DNA from: Halospeciosus flavus
GTDB lineage: Archaea; Halobacteriota; Halobacteria; Halobacteriales; Halobacteriaceae
Direction: 5' to 3'
Assembly: GCF_029814175.1 (NCBI RefSeq)
Contig: NZ_CP122312.1
Coordinates: 1,922,001 to 1,986,000 of the forward strand
Length of the DNA stretch: 64,000 nt
Position numbers and translations under genes: made by a program. Within the stretch, counting starts at the first letter, position 1. The number at the start of each line of letters is the position of its first letter. Of the stretch, positions 36,531-44,536 are shown piece after piece. The notes under the pieces were generated by a model. That model was not told the origin of the DNA. It worked only from the letters and a program-made list of their open reading frames with translations, and did not search any database.

Positions 36531-36630
36531 TCGGCCCAGTGGTAGGGACGGACGCGTGTTAGGTGTACGGGCCGCCCCACCGCCCTCTCGCGACTTCCCG
36601 TCTGAGGACTGTTCGCCGTGTACTCGGGCC

Positions 36631-36645
36631 TTTTTCCGTATATAT
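36631..36645 (+). promoter_or_regulatory. Promoter of the HMA gene
   Basis: tttttccgtatatat lies 17-31 bases before the ATG at 36662 in an AT-rich patch (36629-36661) surrounded by GC-rich DNA. Its position suits a leaderless transcript. No clear metal-regulator palindrome was seen. Confidence 0.6.
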
Positions 36646-36661
36646 TGAATATGTAATAGAC

Positions 36662-37066
36662 ATGTCGAAGACGTTCGACGTCGACGGAATGACGTGTAGC
36701 GGCTGTGAGAAAATCGTCTCCTCGGAGGTCGGCGACATCGACGACGCCGAGTCCATCGAGGCCGACCACGAGGCCGGGACCGTCACCGTCACGGGTGACG
36801 TCGACGAGGACGACGTCGCGGACGCCGTCGAAGACGTCGGCTACGAACTGCAGGGGTCCCACGACGGGGCCGACGGACAGACGTTCGAGGTCGAGAACGT
36901 GGACAGTCCGGACGCCGCGGACACCGTCGCCGAGGCGGTCGGCAACCTCGACGAGGTCGACTCCGCCTCGGCCGACCACGAGGACGGGACCGTCACCGTC
37001 ACGGGTGACGTCGACGAGGACGACGTCGAAGACGCCGTCGAGGACGTCGGCTACGACCTCGACTGA
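36662..37066 (+). CDS. Duplicated heavy-metal-associated (HMA) domain protein
   Basis: 134 residues made of two ferredoxin-like HMA units of about 67 each. Unit 1 has the metal site MTCSGC (residues 10-15). Unit 2 aligns well in its second half but reads VDSPDA at the metal position, so it cannot bind a thiophilic metal in the usual way. The second halves are nearly identical at DNA level (36761-36848 and 36971-37058, about five differences, 210 bp apart), pointing to recent duplication or conversion. Probable cytosolic copper chaperone; no P-type ATPase is adjacent. Confidence 0.85.
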   Translation: MSKTFDVDGMTCSGCEKIVSSEVGDIDDAESIEADHEAGTVTVTGDVDEDDVADAVEDVGYELQGSHDGADGQTFEVENVDSPDAADTVAEAVGNLDEVDSASADHEDGTVTVTGDVDEDDVEDAVEDVGYDLD

Positions 37067-37095
37067 CGGAACCCCGGCGAAGACGGTTCTTCGGG

Positions 37096-38664
37096 CTACT
37101 CGGCGGCGATGATGTCGTCGATGCGGACGATCATCGTCGCGGCCTCGGTCGCGGACTCGACGGCCTCGCGCTTCACCGCGGCGGGGTCGAAGATGCCGTG
37201 TTCGACGGGGTCGGCGATCTCGCCGGTCTCGCCGCTGCTGATGATGCCGGCCCGACCCGAGTCGTTGGCGGCGCGCAGGTCGACCAGCGCGTCGATGGGG
37301 TCCATCCCCGTGTTCTCCGCGAGCGTCCGCGGGAGGAGTTCGAGGGCGTCGGCGAACGCCTCGGCCGCGAGTTGGCCGCGCCCCTCGATGCCCGTCGCGG
37401 CGTGGCGGACGCGGTCCGCGAGGACGATTTCGGTCAGGCCCGCGCCGGGGACGACGCCGCCCTCTGCGAGTGCGACGGCGGCCACGTCGAGAGCGTCGCC
37501 GACGGCGCGTTCGAGTTCGTCGAGGACGTGGTCGGTGCCACCGCGGAGGAACAGCGTGACGGTCTCGGCCTCCGCGCCACCCTCGACGAAGGTGAGGTGG
37601 TCGTCGCCGAAGGACTCGACGCGGACGTGCTCGGCGAACCCGAGGTCCGCCTCGTTGAGACCGTCGACGCCGCCGAGGAGCGTCGCGCCGGTCGCGTTGG
37701 CGAGTGCCTCCGCGTCCGAGGACTTCACGTTCTCGTACGTGAGGACGCCCTCGTTCGAGAGGAAGGCGGCGACGCGGTCGTCGACGGCCTTCGTGCAGAA
37801 GAGGACGTCGACGCCGGCGTCGGCGATGGTCTCGGCGTAGCCGCGGAGTTCGCGCTCTTCGGCGTCGAGCACGGCGTCGAGTTGGTCCGTGCTCGTGATG
37901 GTGTACTCGACGTCGGTCGACGTCTCGCGGGTGTCGAGTTTCGCGCCGAGGACGGCGACGGTCGCGTCCCGGACGTCACGGGGGACGTCGTCGCGGACGG
38001 GGTCCTCGTCGACGACGATCCCCTCGACGAGTTCGGTCGCGCCGGCCGCGGCGCCGACCTGCGTGTGGACGCGGACGTCGTCGCGGTGGACGGTCTCGCC
38101 GTCGTGGACGTGGCGGATGGCCTGGACCACGAGGTCGGCGAGGACGTCGGCGCTCACGTCGCCGGTCCCCTTGCCGGTCATGCTCGTCGCGGCGACGCGG
38201 CGGAGCAGGTCGTCGTCTAACTCCTCGTCGAGGACGAGGTCGTCGATAGCTTCGAGGGCGACGTCGCGGGCCGCGGCGTACCCCTCGACGACAGTCGTCG
38301 GGTGGACGTCACGTTCGAGGAGTTTCTCGGCCTTCGCGAGGAGCGTCCCCGCGAGGACCGCGGCGGTCGTCGTCCCGTCGCCGACCTCGTTCTCCTGTGT
38401 CTCGGCGACCTCGACGAGCATCTGGGCCGCGGGGTGTTCGATGTCCATCTCTTCGAGGATGGTCACGCCGTCGTTCGTGACGACGACGGTCCCCGTCGAG
38501 TCGACGAGCATCTTGTCCATCCCGCGGGGGCCGAGCGTCGTACGGACCGCCTCCGCGACGGCCTTGCCGGCGGCGATGTTCGACGACTGTGCGTCACGAC
38601 CACGGGTCCTCTGGGCGTCCCCCAGGATGTAGATGGGACTGCCCGTACCAGCACTGTACGACAT
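37096..38664 (-). CDS. Thermosome subunit (group II chaperonin)
   Basis: ATP-driven protein folding in a double ring. 522 residues with family blocks [50 protein letters not shown] and the ATPase loop [14 protein letters not shown]. It stops at [12 protein letters not shown] without the Gly/Met-rich tail of the major haloarchaeal subunits. In this the gene resembles the third, non-essential subunit (Cct3) of Haloferax, and the gene neighbourhood fits too. Strong TATA box at 38690-38697. Confidence 0.95.
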   Translation of the reverse strand: MSYSAGTGSPIYILGDAQRTRGRDAQSSNIAAGKAVAEAVRTTLGPRGMDKMLVDSTGTVVVTNDGVTILEEMDIEHPAAQMLVEVAETQENEVGDGTTTAAVLAGTLLAKAEKLLERDVHPTTVVEGYAAARDVALEAIDDLVLDEELDDDLLRRVAATSMTGKGTGDVSADVLADLVVQAIRHVHDGETVHRDDVRVHTQVGAAAGATELVEGIVVDEDPVRDDVPRDVRDATVAVLGAKLDTRETSTDVEYTITSTDQLDAVLDAEERELRGYAETIADAGVDVLFCTKAVDDRVAAFLSNEGVLTYENVKSSDAEALANATGATLLGGVDGLNEADLGFAEHVRVESFGDDHLTFVEGGAEAETVTLFLRGGTDHVLDELERAVGDALDVAAVALAEGGVVPGAGLTEIVLADRVRHAATGIEGRGQLAAEAFADALELLPRTLAENTGMDPIDALVDLRAANDSGRAGIISSGETGEIADPVEHGIFDPAAVKREAVESATEAATMIVRIDDIIAAE

Positions 38665-38689
38665 ACGAGATTCCAGACGCTAGCGGTTC

Positions 38690-38697
38690 TATATATA
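38690..38697 (-). promoter_or_regulatory. TATA box of the thermosome gene
   Basis: On the minus strand the sequence reads TATATATA within ctatatatagaacc, centred about 30 bases before the ATG at 38664. That predicts a leader of only about five bases. Confidence 0.65.
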
Positions 38698-38748
38698 GAT
38701 TTCGCGGAGTGGCGGGGTGAGGTAGCACGGCACTCGGGGGCGACCCGT

Positions 38749-39678
38749 CTACGCGGGACTCCGTTCGTAGCGCGACACCGTCCGGTCCATCCGCGAGGAG
38801 ATTCCGTTCGGGTTCCGACGGGGCGGGTCGTCCGCCCGCCGGGCGCGCAGGCCCTCGCGGACGCCGGTCGCGACGTTCGTGACGACGGCCGACCCGTTGG
38901 CGAACCACTTCGAGGGGTCCTCGTCGCCGCGGGCGACGTCGCAGGCCACGCCGAACGCGTCGCCGACGGCGTGTTTGATTCCGCGCCAGAGGATGCGCGG
39001 GCGGAGACCGTAGTTCTTCACGAGGCGATAGGAGAGCGCGCGGTACTTCAGCCCCCACGCGGGGACGTCGGCGCTGTCGGCGATACGGTCGGCCACGTCG
39101 TCGCGTTCCTCGCGGAGGACGACGACGTCGGTGTGCCAGACGACCTCTCGGTCCATCGCCGCGAGTCGGTGTGCGGCGTCGCGGGCGGCACCAGTCTGGA
39201 GGTACTCGTCGAACCCGTCGAGCGCCTCGACGGTCTCGCGGGTGAACGCGACGTTCCCGCCGTCGAAGAAGGTGACCGACCGGCCGGCGAGGTCGGCCCG
39301 CTCGACGGCCTCGGTGGTGACGCCGCCCGACACCTCGCGGTGGATCGGGCCGGTGACGACGTCGGCCCCCTCGCGGACGGCCTCTCGGACGGCGTCGGCC
39401 CAGCCCGGTTGGACCTCGCTGTCCTGTCCGACGAGTGCGACGACGTCGCCCGAGGCGGCGCTGAACCCGGCGTTCCGCGCGGCGTTGAGGTTCCGTTCGG
39501 AGAGTTCGAGGAGGACGTCGACGGCGTCGTGTTCGCGAACCATCCCGGAGGTGCCGTCGGAGGACGGCCCGTTGACGACGACGACTTCGACGGACGGCGC
39601 GTTCGCGTCCAGCGCGTCGAGTACCGTCGCGAGGCGGTCCCGTGCGTTCAGCGTCGGCACCACCACCGAGATGTCCAT
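38749..39678 (-). CDS. Family 2 glycosyltransferase
   Basis: 309 residues. GT-A start DISVVVPTLNARDRLATVLD, a nucleotide-sugar region VVNGPSSDGTSGMV, and QDSEVQPGWADAV with the DxE-type metal site. About 90 basic residues follow the catalytic domain with one weak hydrophobic patch, so it is probably membrane-associated rather than integral. Likely in surface glycan or glycolipid synthesis, acceptor unknown. An IS copy sits 35 bases upstream of its ATG (39678), possibly separating it from its promoter. Confidence 0.82.
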   Translation of the reverse strand: MDISVVVPTLNARDRLATVLDALDANAPSVEVVVVNGPSSDGTSGMVREHDAVDVLLELSERNLNAARNAGFSAASGDVVALVGQDSEVQPGWADAVREAVREGADVVTGPIHREVSGGVTTEAVERADLAGRSVTFFDGGNVAFTRETVEALDGFDEYLQTGAARDAAHRLAAMDREVVWHTDVVVLREERDDVADRIADSADVPAWGLKYRALSYRLVKNYGLRPRILWRGIKHAVGDAFGVACDVARGDEDPSKWFANGSAVVTNVATGVREGLRARRADDPPRRNPNGISSRMDRTVSRYERSPA

Positions 39679-39705
39679 ATCACGGTACAACGCACCTGTG
39701 TGTAA

Positions 39706-39713
39706 AAATACCT
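39706..39713. repeat. Target-site duplication, left copy
   Basis: AAATACCT directly precedes the left terminal repeat and recurs at 40640-40647 directly after the right one: a perfect 8-bp duplication made on insertion. Confidence 0.85.
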
Positions 39714-39736
39714 GGCTCTGTAGTTTCGCTAGACGG
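39714..39736 (+). repeat. Left terminal inverted repeat of the IS
   Basis: 23 bases starting GGCTCTGTAGTTTCG; pairs with 40617-40639 with two mismatches. Confidence 0.88.
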
Positions 39737-39785
39737 AACCGCCGCGACTGCGTTATTGCCGTAGAAAACGAAGAGACAGAATGCT

Positions 39786-40607
39786 TTGGTATCGGAATTC
39801 CGTCTCCTCACCCGTGTTACGGTCGCTAAGGCTAAATCAGTTGTCGCTAACCCAGACGAACCCGCCGACCCCGAAGGGGGTGGCGGGTTCGCCGAATGGG
39901 CGATGCTCACGCTTCATGCACTCCGGATCGAGCTGGGCAAATCCTACCGCGTTGCGGTGGATTTGCTCAGCGAGATGCCCGGCGTTCTTGACGAGATTGG
40001 GCTCACGCGGCTTCCTCATTACACCGTCCTCCGCACGTGGTTCGCTCGGATTCCGACCAAGACGTGGCGTGCGTTTCTCGGCGCGTCAGCCGAGAAACGC
40101 ACTGGCCACGCCGCCATCGATTCGACTGGCTTCGACCGCGACCAGCCCAGCCGCCACTACGCCAATCGCACGCACTACCGCATTCGGGCACTGAAGGTCA
40201 CTGCACTCGTGGATGTCGAAACGCTGTACATCACCGACATCCACTCGACGACCTCGAAGAAACACGATGCGAAGATCGGCCCGCAGGTCGCCCGGCGCAA
40301 CGCCGGCGACCTGCGGAGCCTCGCTGCCGACCGAGGCTACGACGCCAAAGCCTTCCGCGACGAACTCCGCAACAACGGCATCAGACCGCTGATCAAGCAC
40401 AGGATCATGAACCCGCTCGATCACGCCCATAACGCCCGCATAGACGGTGATCGGTACCACCAGCGCTCCATGTCAGAAACCGTCTTCTCCTCAATCAAGC
40501 GCACGCTCGGCGCAGCCGTGCGTGCGCGAAGCTGGTGGCTGGAGTTCCGTGAAATGCTGCTGAAAGCCACCGTCTACAACCTTCGCCGGAGCGTGAGATA
40601 TCCGTGA
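39786..40607 (+). CDS. IS5-family transposase
   Basis: 273 residues. DDE catalytic triad visible: Asp in HAAIDSTGFDRD, Asp in SLAADRGYDAKAF and Glu in MSETVFSSIKRTLG. The N-terminal PADPEGGGGFAEWAMLTLHA block is typical of haloarchaeal IS5-type (ISH) transposases. In-frame upstream sequence has a stop, and the first usable codon is TTG at 39786, a rare start that would keep expression low. No frameshift or internal stop. Confidence 0.9.
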   Translation: MVSEFRLLTRVTVAKAKSVVANPDEPADPEGGGGFAEWAMLTLHALRIELGKSYRVAVDLLSEMPGVLDEIGLTRLPHYTVLRTWFARIPTKTWRAFLGASAEKRTGHAAIDSTGFDRDQPSRHYANRTHYRIRALKVTALVDVETLYITDIHSTTSKKHDAKIGPQVARRNAGDLRSLAADRGYDAKAFRDELRNNGIRPLIKHRIMNPLDHAHNARIDGDRYHQRSMSETVFSSIKRTLGAAVRARSWWLEFREMLLKATVYNLRRSVRYP

Positions 40608-40616
40608 AATCAACCG

Positions 40617-40639
40617 CCGTGTACCGAAACTACAGAGCC
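40617..40639 (-). repeat. Right terminal inverted repeat of the IS
   Basis: Read on the minus strand it starts GGCTCTGTAGTTTCG and continues GTACACGG; followed outside the element by the duplicated AAATACCT. Confidence 0.88.
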
Positions 40640-40696
40640 AAATACCTCGGACGACGCCGTCCGCCGAGGGGCGCAAGTGGCCCGCTCGACCGCGGG

Positions 40697-41401
40697 CTAC
40701 ACCCGGGCGTCCCAGTAGGAGACGGAGGCGAGTTTGTCGCCGAGTCCGGTCGACCCGACCGTCGTGTCGAACTCACGCAGGTCGTCGGCGATCCAGTCCG
40801 GAATCTGCCGGTAGAGTCCGTAGGGGAGGACGAAGTCGTGTTCGGCGTCGACGAGCGAGAGGCCGGCGCCGGAGACGAGGTCCTCGACCTCGTCGCGACC
40901 GTAGAGTCGCGACCCCATCGGGAGCAACCAGTTGTAGATCGAGCGCGTGCTGAAGCGATTGAAGGTGTCGAAGAAGACCTGGTTCTTCGAGACGCGCGCC
41001 ATCTCGCTGAGGAACTTCGCCGGCGTATCGGCGAGGTGGAAAAAGCGCATCGCGAACACGGTGTCGAAGTAGTCGTCCGGGAACGGGAGTCGGGCCGCGT
41101 CACCACGCATGAACTCGAGGTGGTCGGCGACGCCCGCCTGCTGTGCCTTCTCGCGGCCTTCTTGGAGCATCGGCCCGGAGATGTCGAGTCCCGTGATCTC
41201 GGCGCCGCGCTCGGCGAGCATCACGGTGAATCGGCCGGTCCCACAGGCGATCTCGAGGACACGTTTGTCCTCGACGGGGCCGAGCGCCTCGAGGACGGCC
41301 CGCTTCTCGCGGCGGTCGATGAGTCGGCCACCGCGGGAGAAGCGCTTCTCGTCGTACTCCTCCGCGACTTCGGTGGCCTGGTACCACTCCTGTCCCTTCA
41401 C
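40697..41401 (-). CDS. Class I SAM-dependent methyltransferase
   Basis: 234 residues. Rossmann-fold methyltransferase with motif I VLEIACGTGRFTVML, the acidic ribose-binding ITGLDIS, and RLPFPDDYFDTVFAMRFFH (UbiE/type 11 style). The start is a GTG at 41401 (VKGQEWYQ): no Met lies nearby, and a TTTTAT element on the minus strand (about 41431-41436) is 30 bases upstream, fitting a leaderless GTG. The frame stays open further upstream only through a 63-bp tandem repeat. Substrate unknown, perhaps a lipid or quinone. Confidence 0.82.
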   Translation of the reverse strand: MKGQEWYQATEVAEEYDEKRFSRGGRLIDRREKRAVLEALGPVEDKRVLEIACGTGRFTVMLAERGAEITGLDISGPMLQEGREKAQQAGVADHLEFMRGDAARLPFPDDYFDTVFAMRFFHLADTPAKFLSEMARVSKNQVFFDTFNRFSTRSIYNWLLPMGSRLYGRDEVEDLVSGAGLSLVDAEHDFVLPYGLYRQIPDWIADDLREFDTTVGSTGLGDKLASVSYWDARV

Positions 41402-41435
41402 GTTCGTTTCGAGACTACTGCCGGCGAGGGATAAA

Positions 41436-41593
41436 ACCGCCGTGGTTTCGCTCGCTTCGCTCGCTCCACCACGGGGTCTCACTCGATCCGCTCGCGAGAC
41501 CGCCGTGTTTTCGCCCGCTTCGCTCACTCCACCACGAGGTCTCACTCGCTCCGCTCGCGAGACCGCCGTGTTTTCGCCCGCTTCGCTCACTTC
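41436..41593. repeat. 63-bp tandem repeat, about 2.5 copies
   Basis: Units at 41436-41498, 41499-41561 and a partial 41562-41593, each starting accgccgtg and rich in CGCTTCGCTC/GCTCGCGAG motifs. The first full pair differ at only a few positions. Since 63 is a multiple of three, the array leaves an open, but atypical, reading frame upstream of the methyltransferase. It lies between that gene's promoter and the 3' end of the next gene. Confidence 0.85.
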
Positions 41594-41632
41594 ACGACGA
41601 AGCCACACCGAACGGCGAGTCGGGACCGCGGA

Positions 41633-42028
41633 CTACTCCGTGACGACGTGTTCGGGGCGGAGGCGGACGATGAGCCGTTCGCCTTCGTCCTGGTCCTTGT
41701 ACGGGTACTCCTCGACGTCCATGTACCGGCGCGCGAGTTCGTCGATGTGCTCGACGGCGCTCTCGGACGTTACCTCGACGACCTCACCCCACCCCGAACA
41801 GAAGCGATACGGGTCGTCCGGGTCGAGAACGGAGAAGCCCGCTCGCGGGTCCTGACGAACGTTCCGCTCCTTCCGACGGCCGCGGGCGGTGTTGATCAGG
41901 ACGTCGCCGCCGTCGTGGTCGACCCACACCGGCGTCACGTGGGGAAATCCGTTGGGAAGGAGGGTCGCGAAGTGACAGAAGGACTCGCTCTCGAACAGGT
42001 CGTATCGACTCTCGGGAATTCCGGCCAT
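41633..42028 (-). CDS. PPOX-class flavin/F420-dependent oxidoreductase
   Basis: 131 residues of split beta-barrel: CHFATLLPNGFPHVTPVWVD opens the fold, VLINTARGRRKERNVRQDPR binds the cofactor phosphates, and RYMDVEEYPYKD ends it. Archaeal members of this length often use F420; pyridoxamine-phosphate oxidation is unlikely. ATG at 42028 chosen; five more residues are possible. No neighbour indicates a substrate. Confidence 0.82.
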   Translation of the reverse strand: MAGIPESRYDLFESESFCHFATLLPNGFPHVTPVWVDHDGGDVLINTARGRRKERNVRQDPRAGFSVLDPDDPYRFCSGWGEVVEVTSESAVEHIDELARRYMDVEEYPYKDQDEGERLIVRLRPEHVVTE

Positions 42029-42148
42029 AGCGACGAGACACACGACCGGGAGAAGAAACTACCCCAACCCAAGATGATTAAGTCCATATAAGGAGTATAG
42101 TCGGACATATAGCCAACCTTTACCTACGATGGCGTGACACCCTTACTC

Positions 42149-42418
42149 ATGAGTACGACGTCAGTCGACCACCAATCACCCATCGAGACCGACGAGGAGT
42201 TCCGCGAGCGCCTGCGCGAACTCCCGCCCAGCGCCAAACTCGTCGCGAAGGTTCTGGAGGGCGACGAGCCGCTCTCGCAGGGCGAACTGGCCGAGGAGTC
42301 GCTGCTCCCGGACCGCACCGTCCGCTACGCGCTCAACCGGCTCGGCGACGCCGACCTCGTCGGCTCTCGCTACAGTTTCCGCGACGCGCGCAAGCAGGTC
42401 TACTTCCTCGACGACTAG
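42149..42418 (+). CDS. Small MarR-like winged-helix regulator
   Basis: 89 residues, a single winged helix: SAKLVAKVLEGDEPLSQGEL, then the recognition helix LPDRTVRYALNRLGDADLVG and a wing ending ARKQVYFLDD. The promoter contains two similar half-sites, tccatataagg (about 42080-42090) and ggacatatagcc (about 42102-42113), which may be TATA/operator pairs. Starts at ATG 42149; a GTG at 42134 is in frame. Target unknown. Confidence 0.8.
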   Translation: MSTTSVDHQSPIETDEEFRERLRELPPSAKLVAKVLEGDEPLSQGELAEESLLPDRTVRYALNRLGDADLVGSRYSFRDARKQVYFLDD

Positions 42419-42449
42419 GTTTTCCACCCCGGACCCCCTCTCTTCGGTC

Positions 42450-43208
42450 GTGATTCGCCGCCACGCTTTCGACGTCGACCTCCGCGTCCCGTCCGGCGCG
42501 ACGAACGGGTACCGCGTCGACTCGCTGCTCGTCGACCCGGCTGGCTCCGCGCAGGACATTGTAGACAGTGTGAACACTGTGGAAGTCTCGGACATTGTGC
42601 TGACGCACACGCACGCGGACCACGCCGGTGGCGTCGCCACGGCCGCGGAACGGACGGACGCGACGGTGTGGTCGCACGCCCGACACGTCGACGCCTTCGA
42701 GACGACGACCGGCGTCGAACCCGACCGAACCTTCCGGGCGGGCGACACCGTCGGCCCCGCGACGGTCGTCGAGACGCCGGGCCACGCCCGCGACCACGTC
42801 GCCCTCCGCGTCGACGACGACTACCTGTCCGGCGACCTCGTCTTCGGTGCGGACGTCGGGAGCACGTTCGTCGGCGGCGAGGGCGCGGACATGCGTGCCT
42901 ACGTCACCTCCTTGCGACGACTCTACGCCCGCGACCCCGACACACTCTACCCGGGCCACGGACCGCCCATCGAAGACCCGCGCGGGCGAATCGCCGACCT
43001 GCTCGCGCACCGACGCGAGCGCGAGCGCAGCATCGAGCGGGCCGTCGGCGAGGGGGCGCGGACGGTCGACGAGATTCTCGACGCCGTCTACGAGAAGGAC
43101 CTCGGTGACTTCCGGCGACTAGCCGCGCTCACGATCGAGGCACACCTCGACAAACTCGCCGTCGAGGGCCGGGTCGCCTGGGACGGGGAACGGGCGGACC
43201 CGACGTAG
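42450..43208 (+). CDS. MBL-fold metallohydrolase
   Basis: 252 residues. Metal motif THTHADHAGG (about residues 51-60), further ligands in VVETPGHARDHVA, YLSGDLVFG and LYPGHGPPIED. The C-terminal 70 residues form a small winged helix (AALTIEAHLDKLAVEGRVAW), as in LACTB2-type hydrolases, some of which cleave RNA; substrate here not known. Starts with GTG at 42450, 31 bases after the MarR-like stop, so it may be co-transcribed. Confidence 0.85.
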   Translation: MIRRHAFDVDLRVPSGATNGYRVDSLLVDPAGSAQDIVDSVNTVEVSDIVLTHTHADHAGGVATAAERTDATVWSHARHVDAFETTTGVEPDRTFRAGDTVGPATVVETPGHARDHVALRVDDDYLSGDLVFGADVGSTFVGGEGADMRAYVTSLRRLYARDPDTLYPGHGPPIEDPRGRIADLLAHRRERERSIERAVGEGARTVDEILDAVYEKDLGDFRRLAALTIEAHLDKLAVEGRVAWDGERADPT

Positions 43209-43261
43209 CGACGCGCGGCCGCGGTCAGCGCGCTTTTCCCGTCGCCGACCGAATCGACGGT

Positions 43262-43951
43262 ATGGAGAGTCTGGAAGTCGAACTCGAACGCGCGCGCGCC
43301 CTCGACGTCGGCGAGTTGGCGGACGCCATCGAGTCCATCGGCTTCGAGTGCACGCGGTGTGGGGCCTGCTGTACGGCCGACGAGAAGCCGGGTGGCGACG
43401 AGACCGGCGAAGACGGTGCGACGAAAGACCCCCACACGGCGACCGTCTTCCCCGACGAGGTGCGGACGCTACAGGAGGAGACGGGAGAGCCTTGGCGCGA
43501 CGTCGCACGCCCGATGCCCTTCGGTCTCGACGAGGACGGGTCGGGCGAGACGTTCGAGTGGGCGCTCCAGACCGACGCCTGCGGCGACTGTACCTTCTAC
43601 GCGGAGGACGAAAGCGGCCGCGGCGAGTGCACCGTCCACGACGAGCGCCCGCTCATCTGTCACACCTACCCGTTCAGCGTCGCGCTCGACGGGACGACAC
43701 AGCCGATGGGTGAAGCCGTCGACGAGGCGGGCGTCGTCCGCGCCCACGAGTGTGAGGGACTCGGCCGCGACATCTCCCGCGAAGACGCAGAGGAACTCGC
43801 CGCGGTGCTGAAGGAGCGAGCGGTCCGCGAGTTGGAGGAGGCCATCGGCGTCCGCGACAACTACGAACCGGTCGCGCACGACGCCGACGAGACCGTCGTC
43901 TACGACTCGGAGGGTCCGAAGCACCCCGACGGGACGCCGTACGCGGAGTGA
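43262..43951 (+). CDS. YkgJ-family cysteine-cluster protein
   Basis: 229 residues with the iron/zinc-binding cysteine pattern: CTRCGACC (about residues 31-38), CGDC, CTVHDERPLICHTYPF and a late HECEGLG. Family proteins are small metal- or FeS-binding proteins of unclear role; a charged helical C-terminus follows. T-rich promoter element (gcgcttttccc, 43230-43240) about 25 bases before the ATG. Confidence 0.85.
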   Translation: MESLEVELERARALDVGELADAIESIGFECTRCGACCTADEKPGGDETGEDGATKDPHTATVFPDEVRTLQEETGEPWRDVARPMPFGLDEDGSGETFEWALQTDACGDCTFYAEDESGRGECTVHDERPLICHTYPFSVALDGTTQPMGEAVDEAGVVRAHECEGLGRDISREDAEELAAVLKERAVRELEEAIGVRDNYEPVAHDADETVVYDSEGPKHPDGTPYAE

Positions 43952-44055
43952 CGAGCGTTCGACCGAGCGGTGCGAGGAGACCCGACCGAGGGGAACGCGG
44001 GGGTCCGAAGCTATATTACGAATAATTACGTGGGTCGACTCGGAGGTCTACCACC

Positions 44056-44460
44056 TTGGAAATCTCTGATAAGCTCCTCTGTCTGTTCAACGGCGAAGTC
44101 ACGGTCGAAGACGACGAGTACGTCGTCGAGATTCCGCGACGCGAGATCGAGTCCGGCTCCATCGAACCCGGCGAGACGTACCGCGTCGCACTCATCGCCC
44201 GGGAGGAAACCGACGAGTCGGAGCAGTCGACGAAGAGCACGTCCACCTCGACGTCGGAACCACAACCGCCGGTCGAGGAAGGCGAGATCCGCTACGTCGA
44301 GATCGAGGACATCGGGAAGCAAGGCGACGGCATCGCGCGCGTCGAGCGCGGCTACGTCATCATCGTCCCGGACGCCGAGATCGGCGAACGCGTGAAGATC
44401 GAGATCACCGAGGTCAAGTCGAACTTCGCGGTCGGGGAGATCATCGACGAAGAAGCCTGA
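44056..44460 (+). CDS. TRAM-domain protein
   Basis: 134 residues. A beta-rich N-terminal 55, a Ser/Thr linker (about 56-70), then a full TRAM domain (GEIRYVEIEDIGKQGDGIAR ... VKSNFAVGEII), an OB-fold RNA-binding module. Small TRAM proteins act as RNA chaperones in methanogens. It starts with TTG at 44056: GGAGGT at 44042-44047 is a good ribosome site and a TATA-like ctatatta lies about 45 bases upstream, which together decide the start. Confidence 0.83.
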   Translation: MEISDKLLCLFNGEVTVEDDEYVVEIPRREIESGSIEPGETYRVALIAREETDESEQSTKSTSTSTSEPQPPVEEGEIRYVEIEDIGKQGDGIARVERGYVIIVPDAEIGERVKIEITEVKSNFAVGEIIDEEA

Positions 44461-44536
44461 CCCCCGACGCGAACCCGTTTCTCGACACCTTCACACTGCG
44501 ACGTGTCGCCTCGCCGCTCACGCGACGAGCGCGCGC

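Larger units (their letters stand above)
39714..40639 (+). mobile_element. Complete IS5-type insertion sequence, 926 bp
   Basis: Bounded by 23-bp terminal inverted repeats: GGCTCTGTAGTTTCG is shared exactly by both ends, then CTAGACGG on the left and GTACACGG on the right (2 mismatches in 23). An intact transposase fills the element, and an 8-bp direct duplication AAATACCT flanks it (39706-39713 and 40640-40647). Intact ends, gene and duplication indicate a recent or still mobile copy. Lower G+C than the flanking genes. Confidence 0.92.

Noticed and set aside
41436..41593. CRISPR reading of the 63-bp tandem repeat
   Set aside because: Units abut each other without unique spacers.
41402..41608. 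N-terminal extension of the methyltransferase
   Set aside because: Encoded by the 63-bp tandem repeats and followed by a TATA element and GTG; judged non-coding.
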